DNA from: Phyllobacterium zundukense
Lineage (GTDB): Bacteria > Pseudomonadota > Alphaproteobacteria > Rhizobiales > Rhizobiaceae
Direction: 5' to 3'
DNA: 64,000 nt
Assembly: GCF_002764115.1 (NCBI RefSeq)
Contig: NZ_CP017943.1
Coordinates: forward strand, 496,001-560,000
Below are positions 1 to 8,752 of the stretch, piece by piece; position 1 is the first letter of the stretch, and every line of letters begins with the position of its first letter. The notes under the pieces were generated by a model that was given only the letters and a program-made list of their open reading frames with translations, was not told the origin of the DNA and did no database searches. A program made the position numbers and the translations under genes.

Positions 1-471
1 ATCTTGGCAACGCTCGTTCTGGCGAGGTCTGCTATTGGCGATTACCTGCGTGGCCTCGATCCCACGATTACCGTTTCCGTCTATATGGACGATATATGCC
101 TGTCGGGAAACGATGAAGCCGCGCTGCAGGTCGCGTTCGATGGCCTGCTGGCGGCGGCGCACGTGGCAGGATTTGAGCTGAACGACGACAAGACACGTCC
201 TCCGGCCCCGCAGATCGACATTTTCAATTGCACCCTTGAGAACGGCAAGACCGAAGTGCTACCCGAGCGCATTGACAAATTTTATGCTGAGTTCAGAACG
301 GGCGCTGGTGAAGCATCATTTGAAACCTACTGCGATATCGTGAAATCGCACACATGGCGCATTGGTGCCCGCAAGAGGCGTCGGCGCTTGCATTTCATGT
401 CTAAGCGGAAAGCAGCACTTGTTGCAGCCACTGCTCCAGTCGTTCCCCCTCCGGCGCCGGAAGCTACTTGA
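1..471 (+). CDS. Reverse transcriptase, 3' part (gene starts before the window)
   Basis: The reading frame is open at the left edge, so the 5' end of the gene lies outside. The visible part carries the catalytic palm motif VYMDD (near residues 26-30 counted from base 4), preceded by ATLVLARSAIGDYL, which resembles the stretch before the catalytic box in prokaryotic RTs. It is followed by GFELNDDKT, like the G-x-x-x-N-x-x-K-T element of retron/UG-type enzymes. The C-terminus is a basic IGARKRRRR run and a Pro/Ala tail, with no maturase or endonuclease domain, which argues against a group II intron protein. It ends 8 nt inside the 3' end of a convergent membrane-protein gene. A retron or defence-associated RT is the best inference, but the class cannot be fixed without the N-terminus and upstream RNA. 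Confidence 0.75.
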   Translation: MLATLVLARSAIGDYLRGLDPTITVSVYMDDICLSGNDEAALQVAFDGLLAAAHVAGFELNDDKTRPPAPQIDIFNCTLENGKTEVLPERIDKFYAEFRTGAGEASFETYCDIVKSHTWRIGARKRRRRLHFMSKRKAALVAATAPVVPPPAPEAT

Positions 472-1084
472 GCTTTCCGGTCATCGAACCGGTGAGTAGA
501 CCGAACACAAATCCCAGCACGCTGGTGATAGTCTTCTCCGCAAAGGTCTTTTTGGCCTTGTCCTGTGTGAAAAGGTACAGCAGGCAGAACGCCACGAGTA
601 CGAAGGCCACCAGCCCGAGCAGGCTGTATACGATGGTATGGTCCTGCTCTCTCTCCGCCGTCGTCTTGGTTTCCTGCGCGCTTGCCGGTGCAAAGAAACT
701 GAACGACAATCCCACGTCGGCGGTCTTCTCTACGTAGGGCACTTGTTTCAGGGTGGCTTGAGCTTCCGCAATGTCAGTTTTGAGGTTGCCGACGAGTTTG
801 GACGCCTCGGGATACGTCGCCACGATCTGCTCCAGCGACAGCAGGCTAGCGTTCGACTGCTCCAGCACACCCAAGACGCGCTTATAATCCTCGTTCGGAA
901 CCTGCCATACCTTCTCGGTCTCCACTGGACTGACGCGGTGCCATAAGCCCAATACCGAACCGCTCAACAGCGTAACAACCGCACCGGTCGCAATGCCTGA
1001 CGTCAGCAACCGCAACAGCGGATACAATCGGGCGAGTGGCGTGTCGTTGGCAGCCTCTTCTTTTGGTTTCTCTGGTTCATTCAT
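464..1084 (-). CDS. Three-helix membrane protein of unknown function beside the RT gene
   Basis: A 206-residue protein from ATG at 1084, chosen because AGAGGG lies about 8 nt upstream; the frame extends about 30 codons further without a ribosome site. It has a charged Pro/Glu-rich N-terminus, a hydrophobic segment at about residues 25-47, and a long helical, probably extracytoplasmic segment of about 100 residues rich in Leu, Glu and Gln. Two further membrane segments follow at about 150-172 and 185-202, the last Gly-rich (GFVFGLLTGSMTG) and glycine-zipper-like. No family was recognised. Its stop codon overlaps that of the convergent RT gene. Small membrane proteins serve as effectors in some RT-based defence systems, but those are normally co-directional, so a link here is only a guess. 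Confidence 0.6.
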   Translation of the reverse strand: MNEPEKPKEEAANDTPLARLYPLLRLLTSGIATGAVVTLLSGSVLGLWHRVSPVETEKVWQVPNEDYKRVLGVLEQSNASLLSLEQIVATYPEASKLVGNLKTDIAEAQATLKQVPYVEKTADVGLSFSFFAPASAQETKTTAEREQDHTIVYSLLGLVAFVLVAFCLLYLFTQDKAKKTFAEKTITSVLGFVFGLLTGSMTGKLK

Positions 1085-1332
1085 GTAATACACCCTCTGC
1101 CTGTCCTTGGTGCACGGATTCTGAGGCGGTTGGAAGGGACACCCCACCACTTTCCCGTGAATATATTTGCCCAACCCTATGGCCGTGCGTGACGATTTCT
1201 AAATGAACTCTGTCGGACGTCCGCTTGTTACCCTTGATGATCTGTCACCCAACTGGCGTGGTGCGGTGCACGCGATTCACGGGGAAGGCGTAGCGACGCA
1301 GAGGTGAAAGTCGCCCTCGCTATACCGTCTTG

Positions 1333-1482
1333 TTGAAGATCGATTACTACGGTCTCGACAATAGGCTACATAGTGACGATCCCGCCAACCCCAAGCTGAA
1401 GTGGAGAGTTCTTACCGGAGTTTTCGCTGACGAGTATTCGCTTGGTCGCGATTCGATCAAGCGGCTGCTCGCTCAAGGGTAG
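1333..1482 (+). pseudogene. Remnant of a DUF3768 protein (C-terminal part)
   Basis: A 49-codon frame ending in TAG at 1480-1482 begins LLKIDYYGLD and continues with DDPANPKLKWRVLTGVFADEY. It matches the C-terminal pattern of DUF3768, a family common in alphaproteobacteria (roughly FKIDYYD..L..GS.DPADP....RVLTIMLA.EY). The N-terminal half is absent: upstream in frame there is only a short Arg-rich stretch and then a stop at 1291-1293. No ribosome site or ATG precedes it. I read it as a decayed gene. It lies between two minus-strand genes in an otherwise empty 340-nt gap. Confidence 0.5.
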
Positions 1483-1516
1483 CTGTTTTGGCGTTATGGT
1501 TCAGGGCAGGGGCTCG

Positions 1517-2866
1517 CTAGTCGTCTTCTGACTCTAAGACAAGCGCTCTTCGCAATGTCTCCATGACGATCGGATCATCCCAATTAGAATCTCGTTCGAC
1601 GAGTTCATAGGCGACTGACGAGCTGACAGGAGCCGGTAGGTTACTGGCCTGCACATCCAAGCGGATCGAGCCGTTTTTTGTGCCCTTCGGGAAGACAACG
1701 AAAATTTCGTCCTCCCACAAGCGGCGTGCTCGAAAATCTTGGCATTGCAGTGCACCGCGCTTGTCGGAAGAACCCGGGCGGTCGACCCAATAGAATCCGA
1801 CCGGGTCACGTTCGTCCGCTCGTGGAAAAGTGAGCGCAGGCCGGAACGGATGGTTGAACAAACTGCGGGGCATTGGCGGCTTTGGAGGTCTAGGAAACGG
1901 ACATAGGCGCGATACAATCTCATAAGCGTCCTCTGCATCCGCCTTTAAGAATCCGTCGCCCAAGATGCTATACTCGATCCGCAGGCCAGGCGCCGTCACA
2001 CCGCTGTCGTTCTTCACGGTGTAGGAAATTGTCGTCATTCGGCTTGCCAAACCAACTACGACATGCAGCCGTTCGAAGTATTTGTTCAGGTCTTGCTCGT
2101 ACCTATCATACTGCCGGTGATAGTTGTGCACATCGTTGTCGGTGATGCCACCAATAGAGCTTATGGTGAGAAAATCGCTCGCAGAGGAACCGCGTACGTT
2201 GGCTTTCGGGTTCTCTCTAAGAACGCTCTCGACCTTTAGCTGGATTTCGGCTGGATTCAGTGGCGGTACGCGCAACAAGGGCATTTCGATCCTCCCATCT
2301 TGCGCATCCTTGCCGACGGTTAACAGAATGGACGGATGACGCTCCCGCGCTGCCCGTTCGAGTTGTTCGATCTTGCGATCCTTGTCAGATTTTTCCGGAG
2401 GAAGGAGCCAGTCGTTTTCCGGTTTCAGGGTCGGTATTCCGAGCGTCCGAGCACTGATCCGAGGGCCGCGGTCGTGGGTAAATAGCGTAGCGCCGCTACC
2501 GTGCAATGCGGCGAGCACAACCAGTTCGTCGTCGGTTTTCATCCGATCGAGATGGTCGAACTGGTCCCAATCGACTTTCACGCGGTGGGCCACTTTCAGC
2601 CAGACTTCCGGCCGGTCCGGACGCAACTTGATAGACGACCCTTCTTCTTCCATCGCGTGATCGACAAGCGCCAGCGCGGCTCGCGCCCGATCGCGCCGAC
2701 GTTCGTTCGGACCGGTTTTCATGCCCTCCAGTTCCTTGATAACTGGCGGCGTGACAACGAGGTCAATTCTCTTCGCAGCTGGGAAGACCTTGGACCAAGG
2801 TATGTCCTTGAGGTCTCTCAACTGAATAAAAGCGTTGGAGTCTACAAATAGGGGAATCGTATCCAT
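1517..2866 (-). CDS. PIN-domain protein (putative nuclease), long form
   Basis: A 449-residue protein whose first ~145 residues form a PIN domain. Acidic residues fit the metal site: D9 in FVDSNAF, E45/E47 in IKELEG, D112/D113 in KTDDELV and D132 in FTHDRG. The pattern after the last acid (DRGPRISARTLGIPTL) is typical of PIN proteins that act as RNases. A charged linker follows (residues ~155-175, KSDKDRKIEQLERAARE), then about 270 residues of unrecognised sequence with beta-rich character. Ordinary VapC toxins are about 130 residues, and no antitoxin-sized gene is adjacent, so this is more likely a stand-alone nuclease or a defence/regulatory component. ATG at 2866; the ribosome site is weak (AAGG about 13 nt upstream). 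Confidence 0.7.
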   Translation of the reverse strand: MDTIPLFVDSNAFIQLRDLKDIPWSKVFPAAKRIDLVVTPPVIKELEGMKTGPNERRRDRARAALALVDHAMEEEGSSIKLRPDRPEVWLKVAHRVKVDWDQFDHLDRMKTDDELVVLAALHGSGATLFTHDRGPRISARTLGIPTLKPENDWLLPPEKSDKDRKIEQLERAARERHPSILLTVGKDAQDGRIEMPLLRVPPLNPAEIQLKVESVLRENPKANVRGSSASDFLTISSIGGITDNDVHNYHRQYDRYEQDLNKYFERLHVVVGLASRMTTISYTVKNDSGVTAPGLRIEYSILGDGFLKADAEDAYEIVSRLCPFPRPPKPPMPRSLFNHPFRPALTFPRADERDPVGFYWVDRPGSSDKRGALQCQDFRARRLWEDEIFVVFPKGTKNGSIRLDVQASNLPAPVSSSVAYELVERDSNWDDPIVMETLRRALVLESEDD

Positions 2867-3599
2867 CGAACAATTCTACCTTATTGCTCGCCCATCGCCA
2901 GCAGGTAAGTTTCACATCCGCTCAGACTTCTCGTCGGTTCCTTGACCCGATAAGTGCCGGCGGAGGTTACTCTAGGTTGTTACGGTGATTGGCTTTCCGT
3001 AAGGTCCCAAGCCTTGGGCTATTTACTGGAACGATCGCGCTGCGACTACGACAACTACTCGACCATTTTCCAAGGAATCGAGACGATTTCATCGAGGTTG
3101 GATTGAAGGTTCTTAAGGGCGACGGCGGCCTGGGTATCGTCCCTGCGCCATAGAAATTATCACTGACTTTCCGTTTCAGGATGGCAGCCTCTAGCGTCGC
3201 TAGCGAACCTCGCATGGCGGTTTCGGCCCAAGCGGGTGACGATCTTTGTCGGTTACATCTTGCCGGTGGACGTCGTATCTTCAAATCCGAAGACGGTGCG
3301 AGGGACTACGCTTGGCACAGCAACATCAAGGATGCTGCATTGAGGAGGTCGAAGAGGGATTGTAGACATTTGGGCTACAATTAAAAATGGCCAAAATCCG
3401 CTATTATCGGCATTTTCAAAAGAACGGTTCTCGCGCAGTTCCTGATTGAACAAAACTTGCGGGTATCACCGTGACGGATCAATCGGTTTTATGGTTGAGG
3501 AATTCCCCATTGCCGTGCGATACAATTCGTAGGCGCTTTATCGGAAGCGCTCAGGCCGAGTTGTCAATATCAACGCCGGTGTCGGAGAAGAATGCCGAT
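2867..3599 (+). other. Gap without a recognisable gene
   Basis: About 730 bases. Both strands carry only short frames with no family likeness, no good ribosome sites and atypical composition (many Arg/Ser, frequent stops). Several AT-richer patches near 3370-3420 could hold the promoter of the GFA-type gene. I see no tRNA, repeat or insertion sequence here; it may be eroded coding DNA. Confidence 0.4.
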
Positions 3600-4061
3600 A
3601 TGAAGAGGAAAGCATCGAAGCACGTGGGTACTTGTAGATGCGGTCAGCTTCGAGCCGAGTGCGAGGGCGATCCGGTGCGAGTTTCGGTCTGCCATTGTCT
3701 CGACTGTCAGAAGCGGAGCGGGAGCGCCTTCGCGGCACAGGCGCGTTGGCCTGATGAAAGGGTTCGGGTAATCGGTAAAGCAAAGACTTGGACGCGTGTG
3801 GCCGACAGCGGACATCGAGTAATTTATCGCTTCTGTCCGAATTGCGGTTCGACAGTCGCTTATGTGATTGAAGGCTGGCCTGGTGTCACGGCGGTGCCGC
3901 TCGGTGCGTTTGCCGATCTGCAGTTCCCGGCGCCGAAATTTTCCGTCTACGAACATCGGAAGCACAGCTGGACAGCCGTGCTAGGTGACGACATAGAACA
4001 CTCCGCAACACCCAGCGCCAAGCGCGCGCCTGGAGCAAGCTTGCGCAAGCTGAGTGAATGA
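3600..4061 (+). CDS. GFA-family (glutathione-dependent formaldehyde-activating-like) zinc protein
   Basis: A 153-residue protein from ATG at 3600, chosen over an upstream GTG at 3471 because GGAGAAG lies about 9 nt before it and the GFA domain starts straight after. Zinc ligands of the family are visible: CRCGQL near the N-terminus, CHCLDCQ with the downstream G-S-A-F, and CPNCGS in the second half. Family members resemble the enzyme said to speed S-hydroxymethylglutathione formation, but most are of unknown function, and formaldehyde metabolism is not implied by the neighbours. It is transcribed alone, convergent with the next gene. Confidence 0.85.
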   Translation: MKRKASKHVGTCRCGQLRAECEGDPVRVSVCHCLDCQKRSGSAFAAQARWPDERVRVIGKAKTWTRVADSGHRVIYRFCPNCGSTVAYVIEGWPGVTAVPLGAFADLQFPAPKFSVYEHRKHSWTAVLGDDIEHSATPSAKRAPGASLRKLSE

Positions 4062-4115
4062 CGCTTGAGCGCAAACACAACGAGAATATGCTCTCCATTG
4101 TATTTCAGCTAAGGC

Positions 4116-4161
4116 CGTCCGCCCGCCGTAGCGCCTGTGGCGGGTGCCAAAGGTGCGGACG
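4116..4161. repeat. Nested hairpin between two convergent genes
   Basis: The outer arms CGTCCGC (4116-4122) and GCGGACG (4155-4161) enclose inner arms CCCGCC (4122-4127) and GGCGGG (4139-4144). With no T tract it is not a classic terminator. It may be a bidirectional stop or a REP-like element between the GFA gene and the minus-strand small protein. Confidence 0.4.
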
Positions 4162-4299
4162 AAGGCGCGGCGCATTGCGAGCAAGTCGTTAAAAATGTTT
4201 CTTCCGGTGCTTCATGGTCCCGGAGAACAGGCTTACCGGTATGGTCTTGAGGGGCTCCAAAGCACCCCAAAGCTCATCAACCACTCTGCATCGAATGAC

Positions 4300-4596
4300 C
4301 TAATCTGCTTCGACGCTGACATGCCGTTCGAATTTTTCTAGCAAGCCATGCATAAATTTGCGTGCTTCCTCGAATTCCGGGGAGGCCGCCCTAGCAGCAC
4401 GATCGGCCTCATAGACTTCCTTCGACGCGAACCTGCATTCCCAACGAACATCCGGACCTGTTCCTTCCAGTTTTAAAAAAATGAGACCCGTTTGAAGTCC
4501 GAGCGCACGCCTGATCTCACTTGCTTTGCGGCGTTGATCGAGCACGGCTTCGGCCTCTCCTTCTTTGGCGAAGTAGTTTGTAGCTTCGACAATCAT
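4300..4596 (-). CDS. Small alpha/beta-barrel protein, antibiotic-biosynthesis-monooxygenase-like
   Basis: A 98-residue protein from ATG at 4596 with a strong ribosome site (GGAGGG, 5 nt spacing). The layout is that of dimeric A/B-barrel proteins (ABM or stress-responsive barrel families): an N-terminal strand MIVEATNYFAKEG, a helix AEAVLDQRRKASEIRRALG, then strands around GLIFLKLEG and VRWECRFAS and a C-terminal helix. Such proteins oxidise small aromatic or catechol-like substrates or act as isomerases; no catalytic residue is diagnostic. It is divergent from the enolase-superfamily operon, and the 19-bp operator at 4676-4694 lies between them, so it is probably co-regulated with that pathway. 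Confidence 0.6.
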   Translation of the reverse strand: MIVEATNYFAKEGEAEAVLDQRRKASEIRRALGLQTGLIFLKLEGTGPDVRWECRFASKEVYEADRAARAASPEFEEARKFMHGLLEKFERHVSVEAD

Positions 4597-4659
4597 TTTT
4601 CCCTCCTTCTTTTGACCCACGCAGCGCCCGCGCTTCCAAGAAATTCTAGTCGTCGATCC

Positions 4660-4694
4660 TTGACATCTGAAAATATGATCATAAACTGTGATCA
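4660..4694 (+). promoter_or_regulatory. Promoter with GntR-type operator (copy A)
   Basis: TTGACA (4660-4665) is followed 16 nt later by TAAACT (4682-4687). The 19-bp palindrome TGATCATAAACTGTGATCA (4676-4694) covers the -10 region. The same palindrome occurs at three other promoters in the window. The placement suggests repression of the downstream operon by the GntR protein at 19475. Confidence 0.75.
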
Positions 4695-4752
4695 CAATAG
4701 ATGATCGCATTGTACAACGATACCTTTGCGACGACAAGGAAAAGTAAGACAG

Positions 4753-5913
4753 GTGCCAACGATCAAATCCATCGAAACATTGATTGTCCAACTGCCCACG
4801 CGGCGCGAACACAAATGGGCAGGACTGACCGAGGTCATCGGCCGCTATGTCTTGGTCAAGATGATCGACAGCGACGGCCGGGTTGGTTGGGGCGAGGCGC
4901 CGGCGCTCAAGGACTGGGGCGGCGAGTTCGGCCGCTATTTCGGCGAATCTGCGAAGATCACGCGCACCGTCATCGACACCTATCTCGCGCCGGCCGTAAT
5001 CGGACTAGACCTTGGCAACTTCGTGGAGTTGCACGCCCGCATGGACGCGATCATCCGCGGATATCCCTATTCCAAGGCAGCGGTTGAGTTTGCAGCATAT
5101 GATCTTACCGGTCGTTGGCTGAACGTTCCCGTTCATACTCTGCTTGGCGGCAAAGCGCGGGACCGAGTGCCTGTCACCCATTCCATTGGTCTGATCTCAA
5201 TCGAAGAGGCGCGCGCAGAGGTCGCCAAGCTGGTTCGGGAAGGCGTCAAAACGATCAAGGTTAAGATTGGCGTCGATCCGGTGCGCGACGTGGCCATGGT
5301 CGATGCCGTCCGCGAAGTAGCCGGCGATGCCGTCGAGATCTGCGTTGATGCCAACGAGGGCTACAAAACGCCGGGCGAGGCGATTCAGATCGTGCGCAAG
5401 ATGGAGAAGAACGGGCTCAAATATGTGGAGCAGCCGGTGATGGGCATCGAGCGGATCGCTGAAGTGGGGCGGCGTATCGATGCACCCGTCATGGCGGACG
5501 AGTCGGCCTGGAACGCCCATGATGCCATCCAGATCATCCAGAATGGCGGCATCCAGATTATCTCGATCTATACGACCAAAGCAGGTGGTCTCTACAAAGC
5601 GATGGAAGTTGGTGCTGTGTGCCGAGCCGCTGGCATCATCTGCAACGTCAACGGATCAATCGAGACCGGCGTCGGTAACCTTGCCAATGTCCAGCTCGCC
5701 GCGGCATCGCCGGCGGTAACGTTATCATGCGTCATCCCTGTATCGACGCCGGCAGTGGAGCAGCATGGCCAGGTCGGGGGTATTTATTACACGGACGACC
5801 TTTTGGTCGCACCAATGCATTTCGTCGATGGTGCGATCATTGTACCGTCAGGGCCCGGCATGGGCATCGATGTCGACCTGGCAAAGATCGAGAAATACCG
5901 CGTGCGCGATTGA
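4753..5913 (+). CDS. Enolase-superfamily enzyme (mandelate racemase / muconate lactonizing type)
   Basis: A 386-residue protein from GTG at 4753, chosen for AAGGA about 12 nt upstream and a start that fits the family. The N-terminal capping domain comes first, then the barrel with the superfamily residues: KVK (K169/K171), metal ligands D199 with N201 (CVDANEG), E226 (VEQPV) and D249/E250 (ADES), and the opposite-face lysine K276 (TTKAGG). The K-x-K plus late K set is that of the muconate-lactonizing/dipeptide-epimerase/N-succinyl-amino-acid-racemase subgroup, which takes a proton off carbon next to a carboxylate. The substrate is not deducible. It is the first gene of an operon with the creatinase-like and amidohydrolase genes, so it probably racemises or cyclo-isomerises an early intermediate. 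Confidence 0.85.
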   Translation: MPTIKSIETLIVQLPTRREHKWAGLTEVIGRYVLVKMIDSDGRVGWGEAPALKDWGGEFGRYFGESAKITRTVIDTYLAPAVIGLDLGNFVELHARMDAIIRGYPYSKAAVEFAAYDLTGRWLNVPVHTLLGGKARDRVPVTHSIGLISIEEARAEVAKLVREGVKTIKVKIGVDPVRDVAMVDAVREVAGDAVEICVDANEGYKTPGEAIQIVRKMEKNGLKYVEQPVMGIERIAEVGRRIDAPVMADESAWNAHDAIQIIQNGGIQIISIYTTKAGGLYKAMEVGAVCRAAGIICNVNGSIETGVGNLANVQLAAASPAVTLSCVIPVSTPAVEQHGQVGGIYYTDDLLVAPMHFVDGAIIVPSGPGMGIDVDLAKIEKYRVRD

Positions 5914-5948
5914 GCGTTGGCAAGGAAATCCAGGAGAGAGGAACGAAC

Positions 5949-7121
5949 ATGCGGGCAGAAATCGTTACAAAACAAGTCAAGGCAATGGCAGAACATGGGC
6001 TCGATGCCATCATTTGCTCGTCGCCCGAGAATTTCGCCTACACAACGGGTTTGGTGGTTCCGTCGCAGCCGCTGATCCGCCATCGCCACGCGATGACCAT
6101 TGTCACCGCCGATGGACGCACCGCCATCTTCGGCGTCGACATGGAAGCCTCGACCATTAAGCGGCGCTTGCCTGACGTTCCGTCGCGTATCTGGGCCGAG
6201 TTTTCCGACGATCCGATGCTGGTGCTCGCCGACCAGCTCTCCAGTCTTGGCCTCGCCAAGGCACGCATCGGCCTTGAGATGGACTACCTACCAGCGGGCG
6301 ACTTTGCCCGCCTGATTGCAGCAGTGCCCGGTGCCAGGTTCGAGCATGCAGAACCAATCCTTGCACGACTGCGCCAAATCAAGACGGTCGAGGAGATCGC
6401 ACTGCTCCGCAAGCTGTCACGAATTGCCGATCAGGCCATCACCGACGCGCTGGCCGTGGTGGACGCCGGGGATTCCGAGATGGAGATCGCCGGTCACTTG
6501 ACCCGTAACGTCTATTCACTTGGCGCTGAGCATTTCAAGCTGCTTATCGTCGCCACCGGCGAACGCAGCGTCCTGCCGAATGTCGGGCCGTCCGCCCGCG
6601 TCCTCAAGCGTGGCGATGTCTGCCGTGTCGAGATTTTCTCCGTCCTAAACGGCTATCAGGCCGGCGTCTGCCGTACAGCTGTCGTCGGCGAGGCACCGCC
6701 CATGGCCGACAGGATCTGGTCCCATCTCGTCGAGTGCAAATACGATATCATGGAGAAGGTGAAGCCGGGCGCCAGCTGCCGCGAGATCTACGACGCGTTC
6801 ATTGCCAAGCTCGCCAAACTCAACCTGCCGCCCATCTCCTTCGTCGGCCATGGCATTGGCCTGCATCTGCATGAGGACCCATACCTCGGCGTCACGCCGG
6901 TGCTTGGCAAACCAGGCAGCGATGCGCCACTGGAGGAGAATATGGTTCTGGGCTTCGAGCCGCTCTGCTACAACACCGGCTACGGCTTTGGCATGCAGAA
7001 CAAGGATATGCTGCTGGTGACATCGAATGGCTCGGAACTCCTGTCCGACTTTGCCAACACTGACAAGCTGATCGTTTGCGGCACGGCCAGACAGGGCATG
7101 CAGACCCAGGCGGTGGCCTAG
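5949..7121 (+). CDS. M24-family pita-bread protein, creatinase-like, metal ligands degenerate
   Basis: A 390-residue protein; ATG at 5949 follows AGGAGAGAGG. The N-terminal creatinase/prolidase domain covers about residues 1-140 and the pita-bread fold about 150-375. Histidines are kept (FVGHGIGLHLHED, H301/H306/H308), as is E337 in LGFEPLCY. The two aspartate metal ligands of Xaa-Pro aminopeptidases are changed: E228 in CRVEIF and G239 in GYQAGVCRT, where peptidases have GYxxDxTR. The last Glu is also missing (NKDMLLVT). Loss of the metal site is what separates creatinase (C-N hydrolysis without metal) from the peptidases. Hydrolysis of a small amidine or amide is therefore a better guess than peptide cleavage, but it remains inference. 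Confidence 0.8.
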   Translation: MRAEIVTKQVKAMAEHGLDAIICSSPENFAYTTGLVVPSQPLIRHRHAMTIVTADGRTAIFGVDMEASTIKRRLPDVPSRIWAEFSDDPMLVLADQLSSLGLAKARIGLEMDYLPAGDFARLIAAVPGARFEHAEPILARLRQIKTVEEIALLRKLSRIADQAITDALAVVDAGDSEMEIAGHLTRNVYSLGAEHFKLLIVATGERSVLPNVGPSARVLKRGDVCRVEIFSVLNGYQAGVCRTAVVGEAPPMADRIWSHLVECKYDIMEKVKPGASCREIYDAFIAKLAKLNLPPISFVGHGIGLHLHEDPYLGVTPVLGKPGSDAPLEENMVLGFEPLCYNTGYGFGMQNKDMLLVTSNGSELLSDFANTDKLIVCGTARQGMQTQAVA

Positions 7122-7241
7122 GGCGCTGCAACGCGCCAATGGTTGCCTGGAGGGTTTCCGCCCGGCTGCCATAGATATCGCCCGCCCCTACGCAGGGCGG
7201 AGATCTGGACAACATTTTGATAGAGCATTGGGTGGAGCCGC

Positions 7242-8681
7242 ATGCGCACGCTAATTGAAAATCTGAACTTCGCTTTCACGGTCGACAAACACGATACGGT
7301 GCTGCGCAATGCCAGTGTGGTGATCGAGAACGACCGCATTGCCGATATCGGAGCGGCGAACGAGGTCAAGGCGCGCCACATAGGCGGGGCATTCGAGAAG
7401 GTGATCGACGGCAGTATGCTGGGCATTTGCCCGGGCTTCGTCGATAGCCACGTTCATCTGTCAGAGACGCTCTCTCGCGCGGTCTTCCCCGATAATCTCA
7501 ACACGCGCGCCTGGGTCTTCAATTGGGCGAAACCCTTCTACGCCCACATCACGGAGGAAGACGAGTATTGGGGTGCACTGCTCGGTATCACCGAGATGCT
7601 TCGTTGCGGCACGACCTGCTTCCTCGACATGGGCTCGCAATACGATCCCGGCATCGTCATTCGCGCGATGGACAAGGCCGGCATCCGCGGCATCACCGGC
7701 CGCCATGCCGCCGACAACCGGCCGGCGGAGCTGCCGCGTGGCTGGACCGAGGAGATGGCCGCGCACCACTTTTTCCCCGACGCGAAGTCGGCGCTGAAGG
7801 TACTGGAGGAGTGCGTCACCCGCTACAACAACACCCTCAATGGCCGCGCCCGCTGCTGGGTCAATATCGAGGGCAAGGAGCCCTGCAGCCTCGAACTGCA
7901 TGTCGGCGCCGTGGCGCTGGCAGAAAAACTGGGCGTCGGCACAACCTATCATCTTGCAACCTCGATAGAGGAAGCAAAGGTCTGCGAGAGCAAATATGGC
8001 TGCTGGCCGATCACCCGCGTCGATAATGCCGGTGGCATCCGCAAGAACCTGGTAATCGCCCATGGCGCGGCCGTATCCGACGAGGAGGTCAAGCTGCTGG
8101 CGGAACGCGGCGCCAGCGTCGCCTTCTGCCCGTGCTCGTCGTTCAAACTCGGCAAGGGTGCTACCGCCATCGGCAGATATCCTGAAATGGTCAAGGCAGG
8201 CGTCAAGGTTGGCCTCGGCACCGACGGCGTTTCGGCTGCCGGCAACATGAACCTGATGCGGCAGATTCTTGTGGTGGCCGGCATGTTCAAGGATGCCCGC
8301 ATGCAGCCCGACATCTTCACTGCGCGCCAGGCGTTGCGCGCGGCGACGATCGACGGCGCGCGTGCATTGATGTGGGACGACGAGATCGGCTCGTTGGAGG
8401 TCGGCAAGAAGGCCGACTTCATCCTGTTCGACCTTGACCATGTCGAATGGACCCCGTTCTACGATCCGCTGCAAGCGCTGGTGTTTTCGGCTTCGACCGC
8501 CTCCATTACCCAGACATGGGTCGACGGCCAGGTGGTATATGCCGAGGGCAAGGTGCAAGGCGTCGATGAAGCGGCGATCCGCAGCAAGGCTCGCGAACTG
8601 GCGGCGGCTGCCGTGGTGCGGGCCGGGCTGCATCATGAGGATGTCGAAACAACCACGACCCTTTATGACGAAGGAAACTGA
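7242..8681 (+). CDS. Amidohydrolase-superfamily enzyme (TrzN/AtzA/SsnA-like deaminase or hydrolase)
   Basis: A 479-residue protein; ATG at 7242 after GGTGGAG. Motifs in order: metal-binding DSHVHL (H70/H72) after the beta-sandwich, YHLATS where the third ligand region lies, VIAHGAA with the fourth histidine, and the catalytic GTDG aspartate (D328). The C-terminal IGSLEVGKKADFILFD is the return of the sandwich domain. The family hydrolyses C-N, C-Cl or C-S bonds of triazines, guanine or related rings, usually with one Zn or Fe. The distance of 121 nt to the M24 gene and shared orientation place it in the same operon. The substrate is unknown; a cyclic amidine or guanidine ring is plausible. 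Confidence 0.85.
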   Translation: MRTLIENLNFAFTVDKHDTVLRNASVVIENDRIADIGAANEVKARHIGGAFEKVIDGSMLGICPGFVDSHVHLSETLSRAVFPDNLNTRAWVFNWAKPFYAHITEEDEYWGALLGITEMLRCGTTCFLDMGSQYDPGIVIRAMDKAGIRGITGRHAADNRPAELPRGWTEEMAAHHFFPDAKSALKVLEECVTRYNNTLNGRARCWVNIEGKEPCSLELHVGAVALAEKLGVGTTYHLATSIEEAKVCESKYGCWPITRVDNAGGIRKNLVIAHGAAVSDEEVKLLAERGASVAFCPCSSFKLGKGATAIGRYPEMVKAGVKVGLGTDGVSAAGNMNLMRQILVVAGMFKDARMQPDIFTARQALRAATIDGARALMWDDEIGSLEVGKKADFILFDLDHVEWTPFYDPLQALVFSASTASITQTWVDGQVVYAEGKVQGVDEAAIRSKARELAAAAVVRAGLHHEDVETTTTLYDEGN

Positions 8682-8752
8682 TTCGAGACGCTAGCACCGG
8701 CGGTGCGAATCGTTAATGTCGATGAGGAATGAACTGCGTTCGATAGCCTGCA

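Noticed and set aside
1517..2866. VapBC toxin-antitoxin pair
   Set aside because: The protein is more than three times the size of VapC and no antitoxin-sized gene adjoins it.
7461..8636. 391-codon open frame on the minus strand inside the amidohydrolase gene
   Set aside because: It is the antisense shadow of a GC-rich gene. The product is His/Arg/Ala-rich without motifs, while the plus strand has all catalytic residues.
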